From UM-FILTER-42-14 sp964586055 (GTDB lineage: Bacteria > Patescibacteriota > Microgenomatia > UBA1400 > PJMF01): DNA of 13,958 bases. The DNA lies in NCBI GenBank assembly GCA_964586055.1, contig CAZPFX010000020.1, forward strand, positions 1 through 13,958. The letters run 5' to 3'. The position numbers and the translations under genes were made by a program. Position 1 is the stretch's first letter, and the number at the start of each line of letters is the position of its first letter. This document shows positions 1 to 7,113 of this stretch, piece by piece. The notes under the pieces are model-generated. The model searched no databases, was not told the origin of the DNA, and worked only from the letters and a program-made list of their open reading frames with translations.

Positions 1-1450
1 CTCCAGAGAAAATTCCGCCCGTACCAACAATGGTGAATCTATTTTTAAACATTTCCTTAGTTGTCTTGATATGGGCATTTGATCTATCGAAAGTCGGCTT
101 GCCACTAAGATTACCTTTTAGCTGTTTCCAGGATCTTTGATCTTCCGGAAGTACGGCTGGATTATTTTTATCTTTAGTTAGATTGCCAAAAATGACGCCT
201 TGGACATTGTGTTTATCGGCGACTTTGAGAAGTTCAATGGTTTCTTTTTGAGACTGATCGATCGGCATTTTGATATATAGAGGTCTAGTGAGTTTCAGCT
301 TGTCCATGGCAGAAAGAAGTTGTTCCAGCCTTTTTGGGGTGGTGTACGGCTCTCCACCAAAGGTGTTTGGGCAGCTGATGTTGAGTTCATAGAGTTTGTG
401 TCTGACATCCGAGTTTTCAAATAACAAAAATGATTGCAAAATATCAAAGAGCTGATCCTCTTCAGAATCAAATGAAGTGTTAGTGCTGGCGATGCTAATG
501 GCGGTGGGAATGTAGAGAGGGAGTTTCTCTAACTTGGCTATAACAGCTTTAGCTCCGATGCTTTTTAGGCCTTTGTTTACCAAAAGTGCTTTTGAATTTG
601 GGAATCTGCCTAAACGTGGTTTTTTGTTGCCTTCGTAAGGTTGGAGGGTCACCGTGCCAATGGTGTGCCAACCGAAGCCTACGCTTGGGAGAATTTGAGT
701 CAGATCTCCGTTGTAGTCGAATCCAGCGGCAAGGCCGACGCGATTGGGAAAAGTGACTCCATCAAATCTTTTTTCCAGACCAGGGTTTTTGTATGAAAAG
801 AAAATCGAGGTCTTAAATTTAGCGATTCCGATATTTCCAAAAAAACTGCCAACGTTCAACATTATGTGGTGAATAGTTTCGGCGTCGAAAAGAAAGAAGA
901 TTGGTTTGGCTATATTTCTATAGCAAAAACCTATGGTTTTCAGGGTTAGCCATTTTACTATTGCCGAGGATTTGCCATAAAACTTACTAAGGTAGATAGT
1001 GCTTATTATGAATAAAGTGCTTGAGGTGCCGGCTGAAACCAGACAAAACTTGCACCACTCGCCTATTACAAAGGCCATGATGCCTACTAGATAGAGCGAA
1101 AATAGGAAGCCTAGGAGGGTGAGCGGCCAGAGAAAATCGAAAACGGTGATTGATCTAACTGGAAACCACTTTGGCAAAGCTTTTTGAATTGATTTGGAAA
1201 TTTGACCAGAATCCAAGTCGAGGAAATGCAGAGTCGAAAGTACGAGCACGGTTAAATAGAAAAACATACCTAGATAGGCTAAAGGAATAGGACCAATATG
1301 GGCCCAGGGACTATTAAGAACTGTGCCGCAGTCGAATCCGGTGCCGCAAGGAGGGATAATTTGCTGCGATTCATACCAGGAGATATAACCAGCATCAGAG
1401 ATGCCGATAATGGCCAACGAAATAAGCAGAAGCGAAAGAAAGAGTTTCAT
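1..1450 (-). CDS. VKOR-dihydroorotate dehydrogenase fusion (3' end outside window)
   Basis: One uninterrupted frame of 483 codons runs from ATG at 1450 off the left edge. Residues 1-155 are a vitamin K epoxide reductase domain: several hydrophobic helices, a loop cysteine pair C35/C41 followed by LNSPWAHIGPIPLAYLG, and the redox motif CKFC at 133-136. Residues about 175-230 match the N-terminal membrane-associating helices of class 2 dihydroorotate dehydrogenase (FDAETIHH). The FMN barrel follows: GLAAGFDYNGD 239-249, GTVTLQPYEGNKKPRLGRFP 265-284, NISCPNT 357-363, GNLSGKP 446-452, GTGGIFSG 476-483. DHODH oxidises dihydroorotate to orotate in pyrimidine synthesis; VKOR re-oxidises DsbA-type thiol oxidases; both families use quinone. 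The base-position residue is Cys (class 1 habit) although the rest resembles class 2. There is no stop and no internal ATG near the domain junction (Met197 lies inside the DHODH helices), so these are not two adjacent genes. The upstream methyltransferase stop is 20 bp away. Confidence 0.9.
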   Translation of the reverse strand, partial: MKLFLSLLLISLAIIGISDAGYISWYESQQIIPPCGTGFDCGTVLNSPWAHIGPIPLAYLGMFFYLTVLVLSTLHFLDLDSGQISKSIQKALPKWFPVRSITVFDFLWPLTLLGFLFSLYLVGIMAFVIGEWCKFCLVSAGTSSTLFIISTIYLSKFYGKSSAIVKWLTLKTIGFCYRNIAKPIFFLFDAETIHHIMLNVGSFFGNIGIAKFKTSIFFSYKNPGLEKRFDGVTFPNRVGLAAGFDYNGDLTQILPSVGFGWHTIGTVTLQPYEGNKKPRLGRFPNSKALLVNKGLKSIGAKAVIAKLEKLPLYIPTAISIASTNTSFDSEEDQLFDILQSFLLFENSDVRHKLYELNISCPNTFGGEPYTTPKRLEQLLSAMDKLKLTRPLYIKMPIDQSQKETIELLKVADKHNVQGVIFGNLTKDKNNPAVLPEDQRSWKQLKGNLSGKPTFDRSNAHIKTTKEMFKNRFTIVGTGGIFSG

Positions 1451-1459
1451 ATTTTTTAT

Positions 1460-1465
1460 AGTATA
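1460..1465 (-). promoter_or_regulatory. -10-like TATACT before the VKOR-DHODH gene
   Basis: TATACT lies 9 nt upstream of the ATG at 1450, inside the 20 bp gap after the methyltransferase stop. No Shine-Dalgarno sequence is visible, and no convincing -35 was found. It would give a leader of about 3 nt. Confidence 0.45.
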
Positions 1466-1470
1466 CCGCG

Positions 1471-2226
1471 CTACTTTTTTTCTAGAACTACATAATAGTT
1501 CAGATTTCCCTCTTTGCCGTCGGCGCGGTAACTATCGACCAGCTCTAGCCCAGAAGCTGCTACTAGCTGATTCATTTCTTTCTTGGTTGTGTGGTGAACA
1601 TAACGAAAAGCAGCCACTCCCCTTTTCCAGTCAATAATATAGTCGTCCTTTTCGAGTTTTTGGGGATCAATACCAATTATATTAGGATCTACCTGCTTTT
1701 TGGCTAAGCGCTCCGCTGGAATAAAATCCCAGAAAGTGATGACAACTTTACCGTTACGATGAAGAAGCTCTCCCAGACCCGCAAAAAGCTGTTTTCGAAG
1801 CTCGAAGCTAGGGATATGATGAATGACGCCGAAAATTGTCACAAGGTCAAACCTCCGGCCACCTTCTTCTAAAAGTTGAGTATCGGTGAGGAGACAATCT
1901 ACCAGATCAACTTTGTGAAGGCTAAAAGGAACATCAAGTTTTTTAAGGGTTTTTTTGGCATCTTTTAACAGATGTGCATTTCCATCGATTCCTGTGTATT
2001 CGAAATGTAATTTTGGAAATTTTTCTTTGAGAAATTTAGAAAATCTGCCATTGCCACAGCCCAGATCGAGTATCTGCAAAGGTTCATGTGACCTGTGTTC
2101 AAGGTGAGCTTGTAGGTTATTCCAGCCAGTCCAGGCAAAACTTCGGCTTTCGCTGAAATCACTGGCGGTTTTTTTATAGAAAGATGAGGTAAGTTTTGCT
2201 AATCTTCTAATAGTCGAGTCATTCAT
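1471..2226 (-). CDS. Trm9/ALKBH8-like tRNA (carboxymethyluridine-34) methyltransferase
   Basis: A 251-residue class I SAM-dependent methyltransferase. SAM-binding motif I is DLGCGNG at 54-60, with the acidic end of the next strand at GID81. What points to Trm9 rather than a generic methyltransferase is the whole-length pattern: an N-terminal FYKKTASDFSESRSFAW (16-32) like the family's 'hFS.TR...W' signature, FDLVTIFGVIHHI (126-138), ITFWDF (163-168), an IIDWK segment (197-201), RYVHH (208-212) and a C-terminal NYYVVLEK (243-250) like the family's NWYVI..K ending. Trm9 methylates cm5U34 of tRNA to mcm5U34. It is divergent from Elp3, the enzyme that makes cm5U. I chose ATG 2226 because GGAG (2234-2237) sits 7 nt upstream; ATG 2232 and 2256 are in-frame alternatives. 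Eukaryotic Trm9 needs Trm112, which is not seen here. A related small-molecule methyltransferase is the alternative. Confidence 0.75.
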   Translation of the reverse strand: MNDSTIRRLAKLTSSFYKKTASDFSESRSFAWTGWNNLQAHLEHRSHEPLQILDLGCGNGRFSKFLKEKFPKLHFEYTGIDGNAHLLKDAKKTLKKLDVPFSLHKVDLVDCLLTDTQLLEEGGRRFDLVTIFGVIHHIPSFELRKQLFAGLGELLHRNGKVVITFWDFIPAERLAKKQVDPNIIGIDPQKLEKDDYIIDWKRGVAAFRYVHHTTKKEMNQLVAASGLELVDSYRADGKEGNLNYYVVLEKK

Positions 2227-2233
2227 ACTCATG

Positions 2234-2237
2234 CTCC
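2234..2237 (-). promoter_or_regulatory. Shine-Dalgarno site GGAG of the Trm9-like gene
   Basis: GGAG on the minus strand with a 7 nt spacer to ATG 2226. It is one of the few recognisable ribosome binding sites in the window, and it decides the start codon over ATG 2232 and 2256. Confidence 0.5.
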
Positions 2238-2240
2238 AGG

Positions 2241-2247
2241 TATAATA
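2241..2247. promoter_or_regulatory. Shared bidirectional -10 region of elp3 and the Trm9-like gene
   Basis: On the plus strand TATAAT (2241-2246) ends 8 nt before the Elp3 ATG at 2255. On the minus strand the same bases offset by one read TATTAT (2247-2242), 9 nt before ATG 2232 and 15 nt before ATG 2226. The Elp3 transcript would be nearly leaderless, while the methyltransferase would have a short leader with a Shine-Dalgarno site. Sharing one promoter core implies coordinated expression. No strong -35 is visible on either side. Confidence 0.55.
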
Positions 2248-2254
2248 CGTCAGC

Positions 2255-4060
2255 ATGGCAAAGTCTAGACCAAAACCTTCTGATGAGGAGCAAGCAGTAT
2301 TGCTGCTTCAGGCTTTTTTTGCGGAAAAATCATTTTCTCTTGGAAAATTTGCTGCGATAAAGAAAAAATTCACTAAAGAAAACGGCGATTTATTCAGCAA
2401 ATCAGCTCTTCTTAAGGTTTTTAGAGAATTCGCCGGTCAGAAAGGTTTGCCAGAGTTGTCAGAGGCGACGGTGAGTAAGCTCAGAATGAAGCCAGTTCGG
2501 ACTTCGTCAGGTGTTGCTCCTGTGACAATATTGACAAAGCCATTTCCTTGTCCTGGAAAATGTATCTTTTGTCCAAGTGATATTCGTATGCCAAAAAGCT
2601 ACTTGGCTGACGAGCCAGGAGCGCAGCGGGCGGAGAGAAATTATTTTGATCCATACTTGCAGACGTTTAATAGACTCACTGCCTTGCATAATATTGGTCA
2701 CCCGACTTCCAAGGTAGAGATAATTGTTTTGGGAGGCACCTGGTCTTTTTACCCAGAAGAATATCAAATTTGGTTTATCAAAGAATGCTTTCGAGCTCTT
2801 AATGACTTTTCAGAAGAAAAGAACGACTCTGAAAAAATCATTCTTAATTATGAAGCTATAGAAAAGAGACTAGAGAACGCACTTGGCACTGATCCAGCTA
2901 AGAACAAAGCCAAGACGAAAAAGTTTGAGCTCGATGGCACAAAGAAAAGTAAGAGCTATAACCAAACAGTTTCTGAGCTTTACGTAGGACCTGAAAAACT
3001 CGCTGGGCTTTCTCAATATCAGGCTGCAACTTGGAAAGAGCTGGAATTTGAGCAACAAAGAAATGAAAATTCAAAGGTTCGCAATGTGGGCTTGGTGATC
3101 GAAACTCGTCCTGACTCCATATCTGAAGAAGAGGTTGTAAGGGTGCGCAGACTGGGTTGTACAAAGACTCAAATAGGTATTCAGAGTCTTCAGGATTCGG
3201 TGCTCGAGAAAAATCATCGAGGTCACGATGTGGCAGCAACAAGAAGGGCTATAAGACTTCTCCGCCAGGCTGGTTTCAAGATTCATGCTCACTGGATGGC
3301 AAACTTGTATGGCTCAAACCCAGATAAAGATATAGAGGAATACGATCAGCTTTTTAGTGATCCGGATTTTTGTCCCGATGAGTTAAAAATTTATCCCTGT
3401 TCTCTGATCCAGAGTGCAGAATTAATGCAGTACTACGAAGATGGCAGGTGGTCCCCTTACACAGATAAAGAATTGCTCGATGTAGTTTCACATACTCTGA
3501 CTGCCACGCCTGAATACTGTCGTTTAACTCGAGTGATTAGAGATATTCCTTCGCAGGATATCGTAGTTGGAAACAAGAAAACGAACTTTAGAGAAGTGGC
3601 TACGAAACACGCAGAGCTTAAGCCTCATGAGTTCTCAGACATTCGCTCACGAGAAGTCAGAAGTGCGGAAGTTTCGCGAGAAGATTTGGTTCTGAAAACT
3701 TTTTGCTATAGGACAAATATTGGCCAAGAAGTTTTCTTGCAGTTCGTGACAAAAACGAATCAAATAGCGGGCTTTCTACGTTTAAGCCTACCCACAGAAA
3801 AATCGTTCATTAAAGAGCTTTCTGATCAAGCAATTATTAGGGAAGTTCATGTTTATGGGCAGTTAGTTGCGGTCGGCACTCACCAAAGCGGCAAGTCGCA
3901 GCACCTTGGCTTGGGTGGCGAATTAATGGACGCCGCTAAAGACATGGCTCGCGAGGCAGGTTATAAAAAACTAGCAGTTATTTCAGCTGTTGGAACAAGA
4001 GAATACTATCGTAAGCGCGGGTTTAAAGACGGCGAACTCTATCAGCACTTTGAGCTGTGA
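2255..4060 (+). CDS. elp3: Elp3: tRNA uridine-34 carboxymethylation radical SAM/GNAT enzyme
   Basis: A complete 601-residue Elp3, the catalytic subunit of Elongator, which acts alone in archaea and some bacteria. It uses SAM radical chemistry and acetyl-CoA to make cm5U at tRNA position 34. Seen: an N-terminal tRNA-binding region, KMRMKP-like KLRMKPVRTSSGVAPV (75-90), the 4Fe-4S cysteines C99/C103/C106 (CX3CX2C), LGGTWSFYP (159-167), NVGLVIETRPD (277-287), IQIGIQS-like TQIGIQSLQD (305-314), IRDIPSQDIVVGNKKTNFRE (428-447), then the acetyltransferase domain with REVHVYGQL (529-537), QHLGLGGELM (549-558) and VISAVGTREYYRKRGF (575-590). Oddities: about 70-80 extra residues at roughly 185-260, and FSDIRSREV (460-468) where Elp3 normally has CRCIRCREV, so the usual zinc cysteines are missing. 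Its stop is 1 bp from the convergent MazG gene's stop. Confidence 0.93.
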   Translation: MAKSRPKPSDEEQAVLLLQAFFAEKSFSLGKFAAIKKKFTKENGDLFSKSALLKVFREFAGQKGLPELSEATVSKLRMKPVRTSSGVAPVTILTKPFPCPGKCIFCPSDIRMPKSYLADEPGAQRAERNYFDPYLQTFNRLTALHNIGHPTSKVEIIVLGGTWSFYPEEYQIWFIKECFRALNDFSEEKNDSEKIILNYEAIEKRLENALGTDPAKNKAKTKKFELDGTKKSKSYNQTVSELYVGPEKLAGLSQYQAATWKELEFEQQRNENSKVRNVGLVIETRPDSISEEEVVRVRRLGCTKTQIGIQSLQDSVLEKNHRGHDVAATRRAIRLLRQAGFKIHAHWMANLYGSNPDKDIEEYDQLFSDPDFCPDELKIYPCSLIQSAELMQYYEDGRWSPYTDKELLDVVSHTLTATPEYCRLTRVIRDIPSQDIVVGNKKTNFREVATKHAELKPHEFSDIRSREVRSAEVSREDLVLKTFCYRTNIGQEVFLQFVTKTNQIAGFLRLSLPTEKSFIKELSDQAIIREVHVYGQLVAVGTHQSGKSQHLGLGGELMDAAKDMAREAGYKKLAVISAVGTREYYRKRGFKDGELYQHFEL

Positions 4061-4061
4061 G

Positions 4062-4388
4062 CTATTCTTCTAGAAGTCTTTTGTGAGTGTAATCGATTTT
4101 TCGCTTAATAACTTTAGTGACATCAATATCTAGCTCGACTGCTAAAAGCATCAGGGATGCAAGGACGTCAGCGAATTCATCTTCGACGTTTTTGTGAGAA
4201 AACTTTGCGATTTTACTATTTCTCTGAAGATTCATGCTGGTGAGAATTTCGTCTGAAAGCTCTCCCAACTCTTCAACGATCTTCATGGTTCTTGCGAAAA
4301 TGCGCTGTTGTTTATTCTTCAATGGCCAAAGACGATTAAGAATTTCAGCTATCTTTTTATATTCGTCAGTGAGGTTTTGGATGGTCAT
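4062..4388 (-). CDS. MazG-like nucleotide pyrophosphohydrolase
   Basis: A 108-residue all-alpha NTP pyrophosphohydrolase domain. The metal-binding pattern is present as EELGE (39-43) and EFAD (71-74), the EExxE...ExxD arrangement of MazG and dUTPase-like enzymes. These hydrolyse (d)NTPs to monophosphate and pyrophosphate, often for nucleotide-pool cleaning. At one domain long it is of the short MazG-like type, not the two-domain E. coli MazG. It is the last gene of the minus-strand cluster, starting 8 bp after the RecQ stop. A -10-like TACAAT (4399-4404) lies 10 nt before the start and overlaps the end of recQ, so an additional promoter is possible. The exact substrate cannot be read from sequence. 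Confidence 0.8.
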   Translation of the reverse strand: MTIQNLTDEYKKIAEILNRLWPLKNKQQRIFARTMKIVEELGELSDEILTSMNLQRNSKIAKFSHKNVEDEFADVLASLMLLAVELDIDVTKVIKRKIDYTHKRLLEE

Positions 4389-4396
4389 ATCAGTCG

Positions 4397-5857
4397 CTAT
4401 TGTACCATGCTTTCCAGATATGCCCTGTTGTGTGACTCTATCCAGCCCAGCCCAATTCCTGGGATTGTTAAAAGCTCACTTTCTGTTCTTGGAAAAAGAT
4501 TAGCGATGAAGAGAAGTTGGAGGTCGGTGAGAATTGTATAGGGAGATATTCGAATGTACTTTCCATACTCCGTTCTCCAAAATGATAAGCTTTGTATTCT
4601 CTCTTTCTCTGTCTTATTCCACAGCGTGCGTGTAAGTGATGGTAAAAAAAGCTTTCGTTGGCAGTTATCACAGTTTTCGCAAGCCAATGACTTTTCTTCA
4701 GTGAAGTACTTGCCAATTTGTGCAGTTCGACAAAGTTGAGAAAGGAGAAAATTGTATAGCGACTGAAGTTTTTGTTTTTGATGTTTAAAGGTCAGAGGAT
4801 TTGATAAGGCGATGTCTGCCACAACCTGAAAATTTTTTTCAAGTAAAAGCAGGAAGCACTCGGCTGGCTCTCGGTCTCTGCCTCCTCTTCCGACTTCCTG
4901 GTAATAGTGTTCAATACTTGCTGGAGGGTGCCAATGAACAACAAAGCGAATGTTAGCTTTATCAATGCCCATTCCAAAAGCATTCGTGGCTAAAATTATT
5001 TTTGTTTTGTCACTGGCGAAGTTCGCCTGAACGAGTGCCCTGGCCTCTGTCTCCATGCCTCCGTGGTAGTACTCTGTAAACGTGGAAAGTTTTGGTTTAT
5101 AAAAATCAATGAACTGCTTCAGCTCCTCCACTTTCCTTCTGGTAGCACAGTAAATAATGCCAGATTGGTCATGAAATTTATCAAGAATCCGAAGTAAATG
5201 TATTTCCTGTTCGGCTGCAGTATTACAAGGAATGACATTCAGCGATAAGTTCGTTCTTAGCGGAGAAATGGAAAAAACTTCTGGTTCATCAAGATTAAGT
5301 ACCCTAAGTATGTCCTGTAGAGTTTCTTTTGTAGCTGTGGCAGTGAAGGCGGCAATTTTTGGTTTAGTAGAAAGCTTGGATATATTTTTCACAATCTTTC
5401 TGTACTCAGGTCGAAAATCATGTCCCCACTCACTGATGCAGTGGGCCTCGTCGATAACAACGAGCGAGACACCTGCATTATTCAGAAGCTGAATAAATTT
5501 ATTTTGCTTCAGTCTCTCTGGAGTACTATAAACGAGTTTGTATTCATTTTCTAAAATCCCTTTTTCTCTTTTTTCTCTCTCCTCTTTCGACAGACTACTA
5601 TTGATAAAAGTTGCGGGTATTTTGGCTTCATTTAGATGATTAACCTGGTCCTCCATCAGGGCGATGAGAGGTGAAATAACCAGAGTAATTTTGGGTAAAA
5701 GTAAGGCTGGAATCTGGAAGCACAGCGACTTTCCAGTTCCTGTCGGCAAGATAGCAACGACCGATTGGTGTTCTAAAACTGCCTTGATTATTTCAGCCTG
5801 AGGCGATCGAAAGGTATCATAGCCAAAGTATTTCTTAAGAGTTTCTCTTGGAGTCAC
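4397..5857 (-). CDS. recQ: RecQ-family ATP-dependent DNA helicase, short form
   Basis: A 486-residue superfamily 2 3'-5' helicase involved in recombination and fork repair. Seen in order: Q-motif region FGYDTFRSPQ (11-20), Walker A LPTGTGKS (37-44), DEAH box VVIDEAHCISEWGHDFRPEY (133-152), motif III TATAT (172-176), motifs V-VI ATNAFGMGIDKANIRFV (290-306) and YYQEVGRGGRD (318-328). The RecQ zinc site follows (C376, C393, C396, C399). An HRDC-like helical domain with SPYTILTDLQLL and TIPGIG lies at about 437-483. Only some 35 residues separate the zinc site from this domain, so the winged-helix (RQC) domain of E. coli RecQ (about 610 residues) seems absent. The start is GTG 5857, 6 nt after a -10-like TAGAGT. 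It follows rarA by 25 bp. Confidence 0.93.
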   Translation of the reverse strand: MTPRETLKKYFGYDTFRSPQAEIIKAVLEHQSVVAILPTGTGKSLCFQIPALLLPKITLVISPLIALMEDQVNHLNEAKIPATFINSSLSKEEREKREKGILENEYKLVYSTPERLKQNKFIQLLNNAGVSLVVIDEAHCISEWGHDFRPEYRKIVKNISKLSTKPKIAAFTATATKETLQDILRVLNLDEPEVFSISPLRTNLSLNVIPCNTAAEQEIHLLRILDKFHDQSGIIYCATRRKVEELKQFIDFYKPKLSTFTEYYHGGMETEARALVQANFASDKTKIILATNAFGMGIDKANIRFVVHWHPPASIEHYYQEVGRGGRDREPAECFLLLLEKNFQVVADIALSNPLTFKHQKQKLQSLYNFLLSQLCRTAQIGKYFTEEKSLACENCDNCQRKLFLPSLTRTLWNKTEKERIQSLSFWRTEYGKYIRISPYTILTDLQLLFIANLFPRTESELLTIPGIGLGWIESHNRAYLESMVQ

Positions 5858-5863
5858 CCAATT

Positions 5864-5869
5864 ACTCTA
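5864..5869 (-). promoter_or_regulatory. -10-like TAGAGT exactly 6 nt before the recQ GTG
   Basis: TAGAGT followed by 6 nt puts the expected transcription start on the first base of GTG 5857. No Shine-Dalgarno sequence lies at a usable distance; the AAAGG further upstream serves only a three-codon reading frame. Confidence 0.4.
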
Positions 5870-5882
5870 GTTGATCATCCTT

Positions 5883-7067
5883 TCAGGAAGCGTTGCGTAG
5901 ATATTTCTTGCCCTTAATTTTATCTGGTAAGAGATCTTCTTTGGTGTACTGCTCGTAGCCTTTTCCATAGCCAGATTCTTTCATAAGTTTAGTGGGTGCA
6001 TTTCTAATGACTAGAGGAATCGGTAGATTGCCAAGGTTTTCGACATCTCTCAAGGCGGCGAAGTAGCCATCATAGGCAGAGCGATTCTTGGCACACTTGC
6101 AGAGATAACTAACACCGTGAGCCAGGTTAATTTGAGCTTCAGGATAACCAATGATCTCAACAGCTCTGAAAACTGCATTGGCGACGACCAGAGCCGTTGG
6201 CGCTGCCAGACCAACATCTTCACTCGCAAAAATCACCATTCTTCTAGCGATAAACTTGGGATCCTCTCCAGCATGGACCATTCTAGCTAAGTAATAGAGG
6301 GCAGCATCGGCATTGCTGGCCCGCATTGACTTTATAAAGGCGCTGATGGTGTCGTAGTGCTCGTCTGCCTTCTTGTCGTACTTGATGAAGTTTGACTGGA
6401 TGCTAGTTCTCACGCTCTCAAGAGTGATTTTGTCGTATAGAGCCATGGTCTGCTCTAGAGCATTGATGAGCTTTCTAGCATCTCCCGATGAATAGTTAAT
6501 TAGCCACTCTCTGGTGTTTTTGGCTACTTTAATACTTTTCTTGCCGAGATTTTTCCAATGAGCGATTGCAGCATTAATAACTTCATTAAGATTTTCTTCA
6601 GTCAGCTGTTTCAAGGTAAAAACTTTCGTACGTGAAAGCAGAGCAGAAATAACCTCAAAACTTGGGTTTTCTGTTGTAGCTCCAATTAGGACGATTTCGC
6701 CCGTCTCTACGAATGGTAAAAGAAAATCTTGCTGGGCCTTATTAAATCTGTGAATTTCATCTAAGAATAAAATCGGCGGCAAGTATGATTGCTCTAGTGT
6801 TCGCTGCTTTCCAGCCTGAGCAATCAGTTCGCGAATGTCGTTTTTACTGGCAGACACTGCTGAAAGCTCAAAAAAGTCACGCCCTTGTTCTTTGGCAATG
6901 ATTCTAGCGAGCGTTGTTTTACCAACCCCAGGCGGACCCCAAAAAATCATCGAAAACAACTTCTTTTTCTCAACGATGGTTCTTAGGGGTTTGCCTTCAC
7001 CGACCAGATGCTCTTGACCTAAAAATTGATCAAGAGAACTTGGGCGAAGAATTGTGGCTAGAGGCAT
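5883..7067 (-). CDS. rarA: Replication-associated recombination AAA+ ATPase RarA/MgsA
   Basis: A 394-residue RarA/MgsA/WRNIP1-family clamp-loader-like ATPase that acts at stalled replication forks. Seen: the family opening LATILRPSSLDQFLGQEHLV (3-22), Walker A GPPGVGKTT (44-52), Walker B ILFLDEIHRFNKAQQD (99-114), sensor 1 LIGATTENPSFEV (127-139) and the arginine-finger region ALLSRTKVF (142-150). The C-terminal tetramerisation domain has YDTISAFIKSMRASNADAAL, RRMVIFASEDVGLAAPTAL and YLCKCAKNRSAYDGYFAA. The length is close to the usual 400-440. Start ATG 7067 is supported by the conserved N-terminus and lies 6 nt after a -10-like TACAGT. It is followed by recQ, and both act on damaged replication forks. 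Confidence 0.94.
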   Translation of the reverse strand: MPLATILRPSSLDQFLGQEHLVGEGKPLRTIVEKKKLFSMIFWGPPGVGKTTLARIIAKEQGRDFFELSAVSASKNDIRELIAQAGKQRTLEQSYLPPILFLDEIHRFNKAQQDFLLPFVETGEIVLIGATTENPSFEVISALLSRTKVFTLKQLTEENLNEVINAAIAHWKNLGKKSIKVAKNTREWLINYSSGDARKLINALEQTMALYDKITLESVRTSIQSNFIKYDKKADEHYDTISAFIKSMRASNADAALYYLARMVHAGEDPKFIARRMVIFASEDVGLAAPTALVVANAVFRAVEIIGYPEAQINLAHGVSYLCKCAKNRSAYDGYFAALRDVENLGNLPIPLVIRNAPTKLMKESGYGKGYEQYTKEDLLPDKIKGKKYLRNAS

Positions 7068-7073
7068 AGAACT

Positions 7074-7079
7074 ACTGTA
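7074..7079 (-). promoter_or_regulatory. -10-like TACAGT exactly 6 nt before the rarA ATG
   Basis: TACAGT, then 6 nt, then ATG 7067, in the 46 bp gap after the PPAT-DPCK stop. No Shine-Dalgarno sequence is visible, which fits a leaderless internal promoter within the cluster. Confidence 0.4.
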
Positions 7080-7113
7080 GCAGGAATTTCGAGTTTGGGA
7101 AAGATATGGGTGT

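Noticed and set aside
2227..2256. Upstream start ATG 2256 for the Trm9-like gene
   Set aside because: It would overlap the Elp3 start codon and the shared -10; ATG 2226 has a good Shine-Dalgarno site and the family homology starts after it. ATG 2232 remains possible.
4067..4076. Palindrome CTTCTAGAAG at the Elp3/MazG junction as a terminator
   Set aside because: It has no loop and no good T-run, and lies within MazG-like coding sequence.
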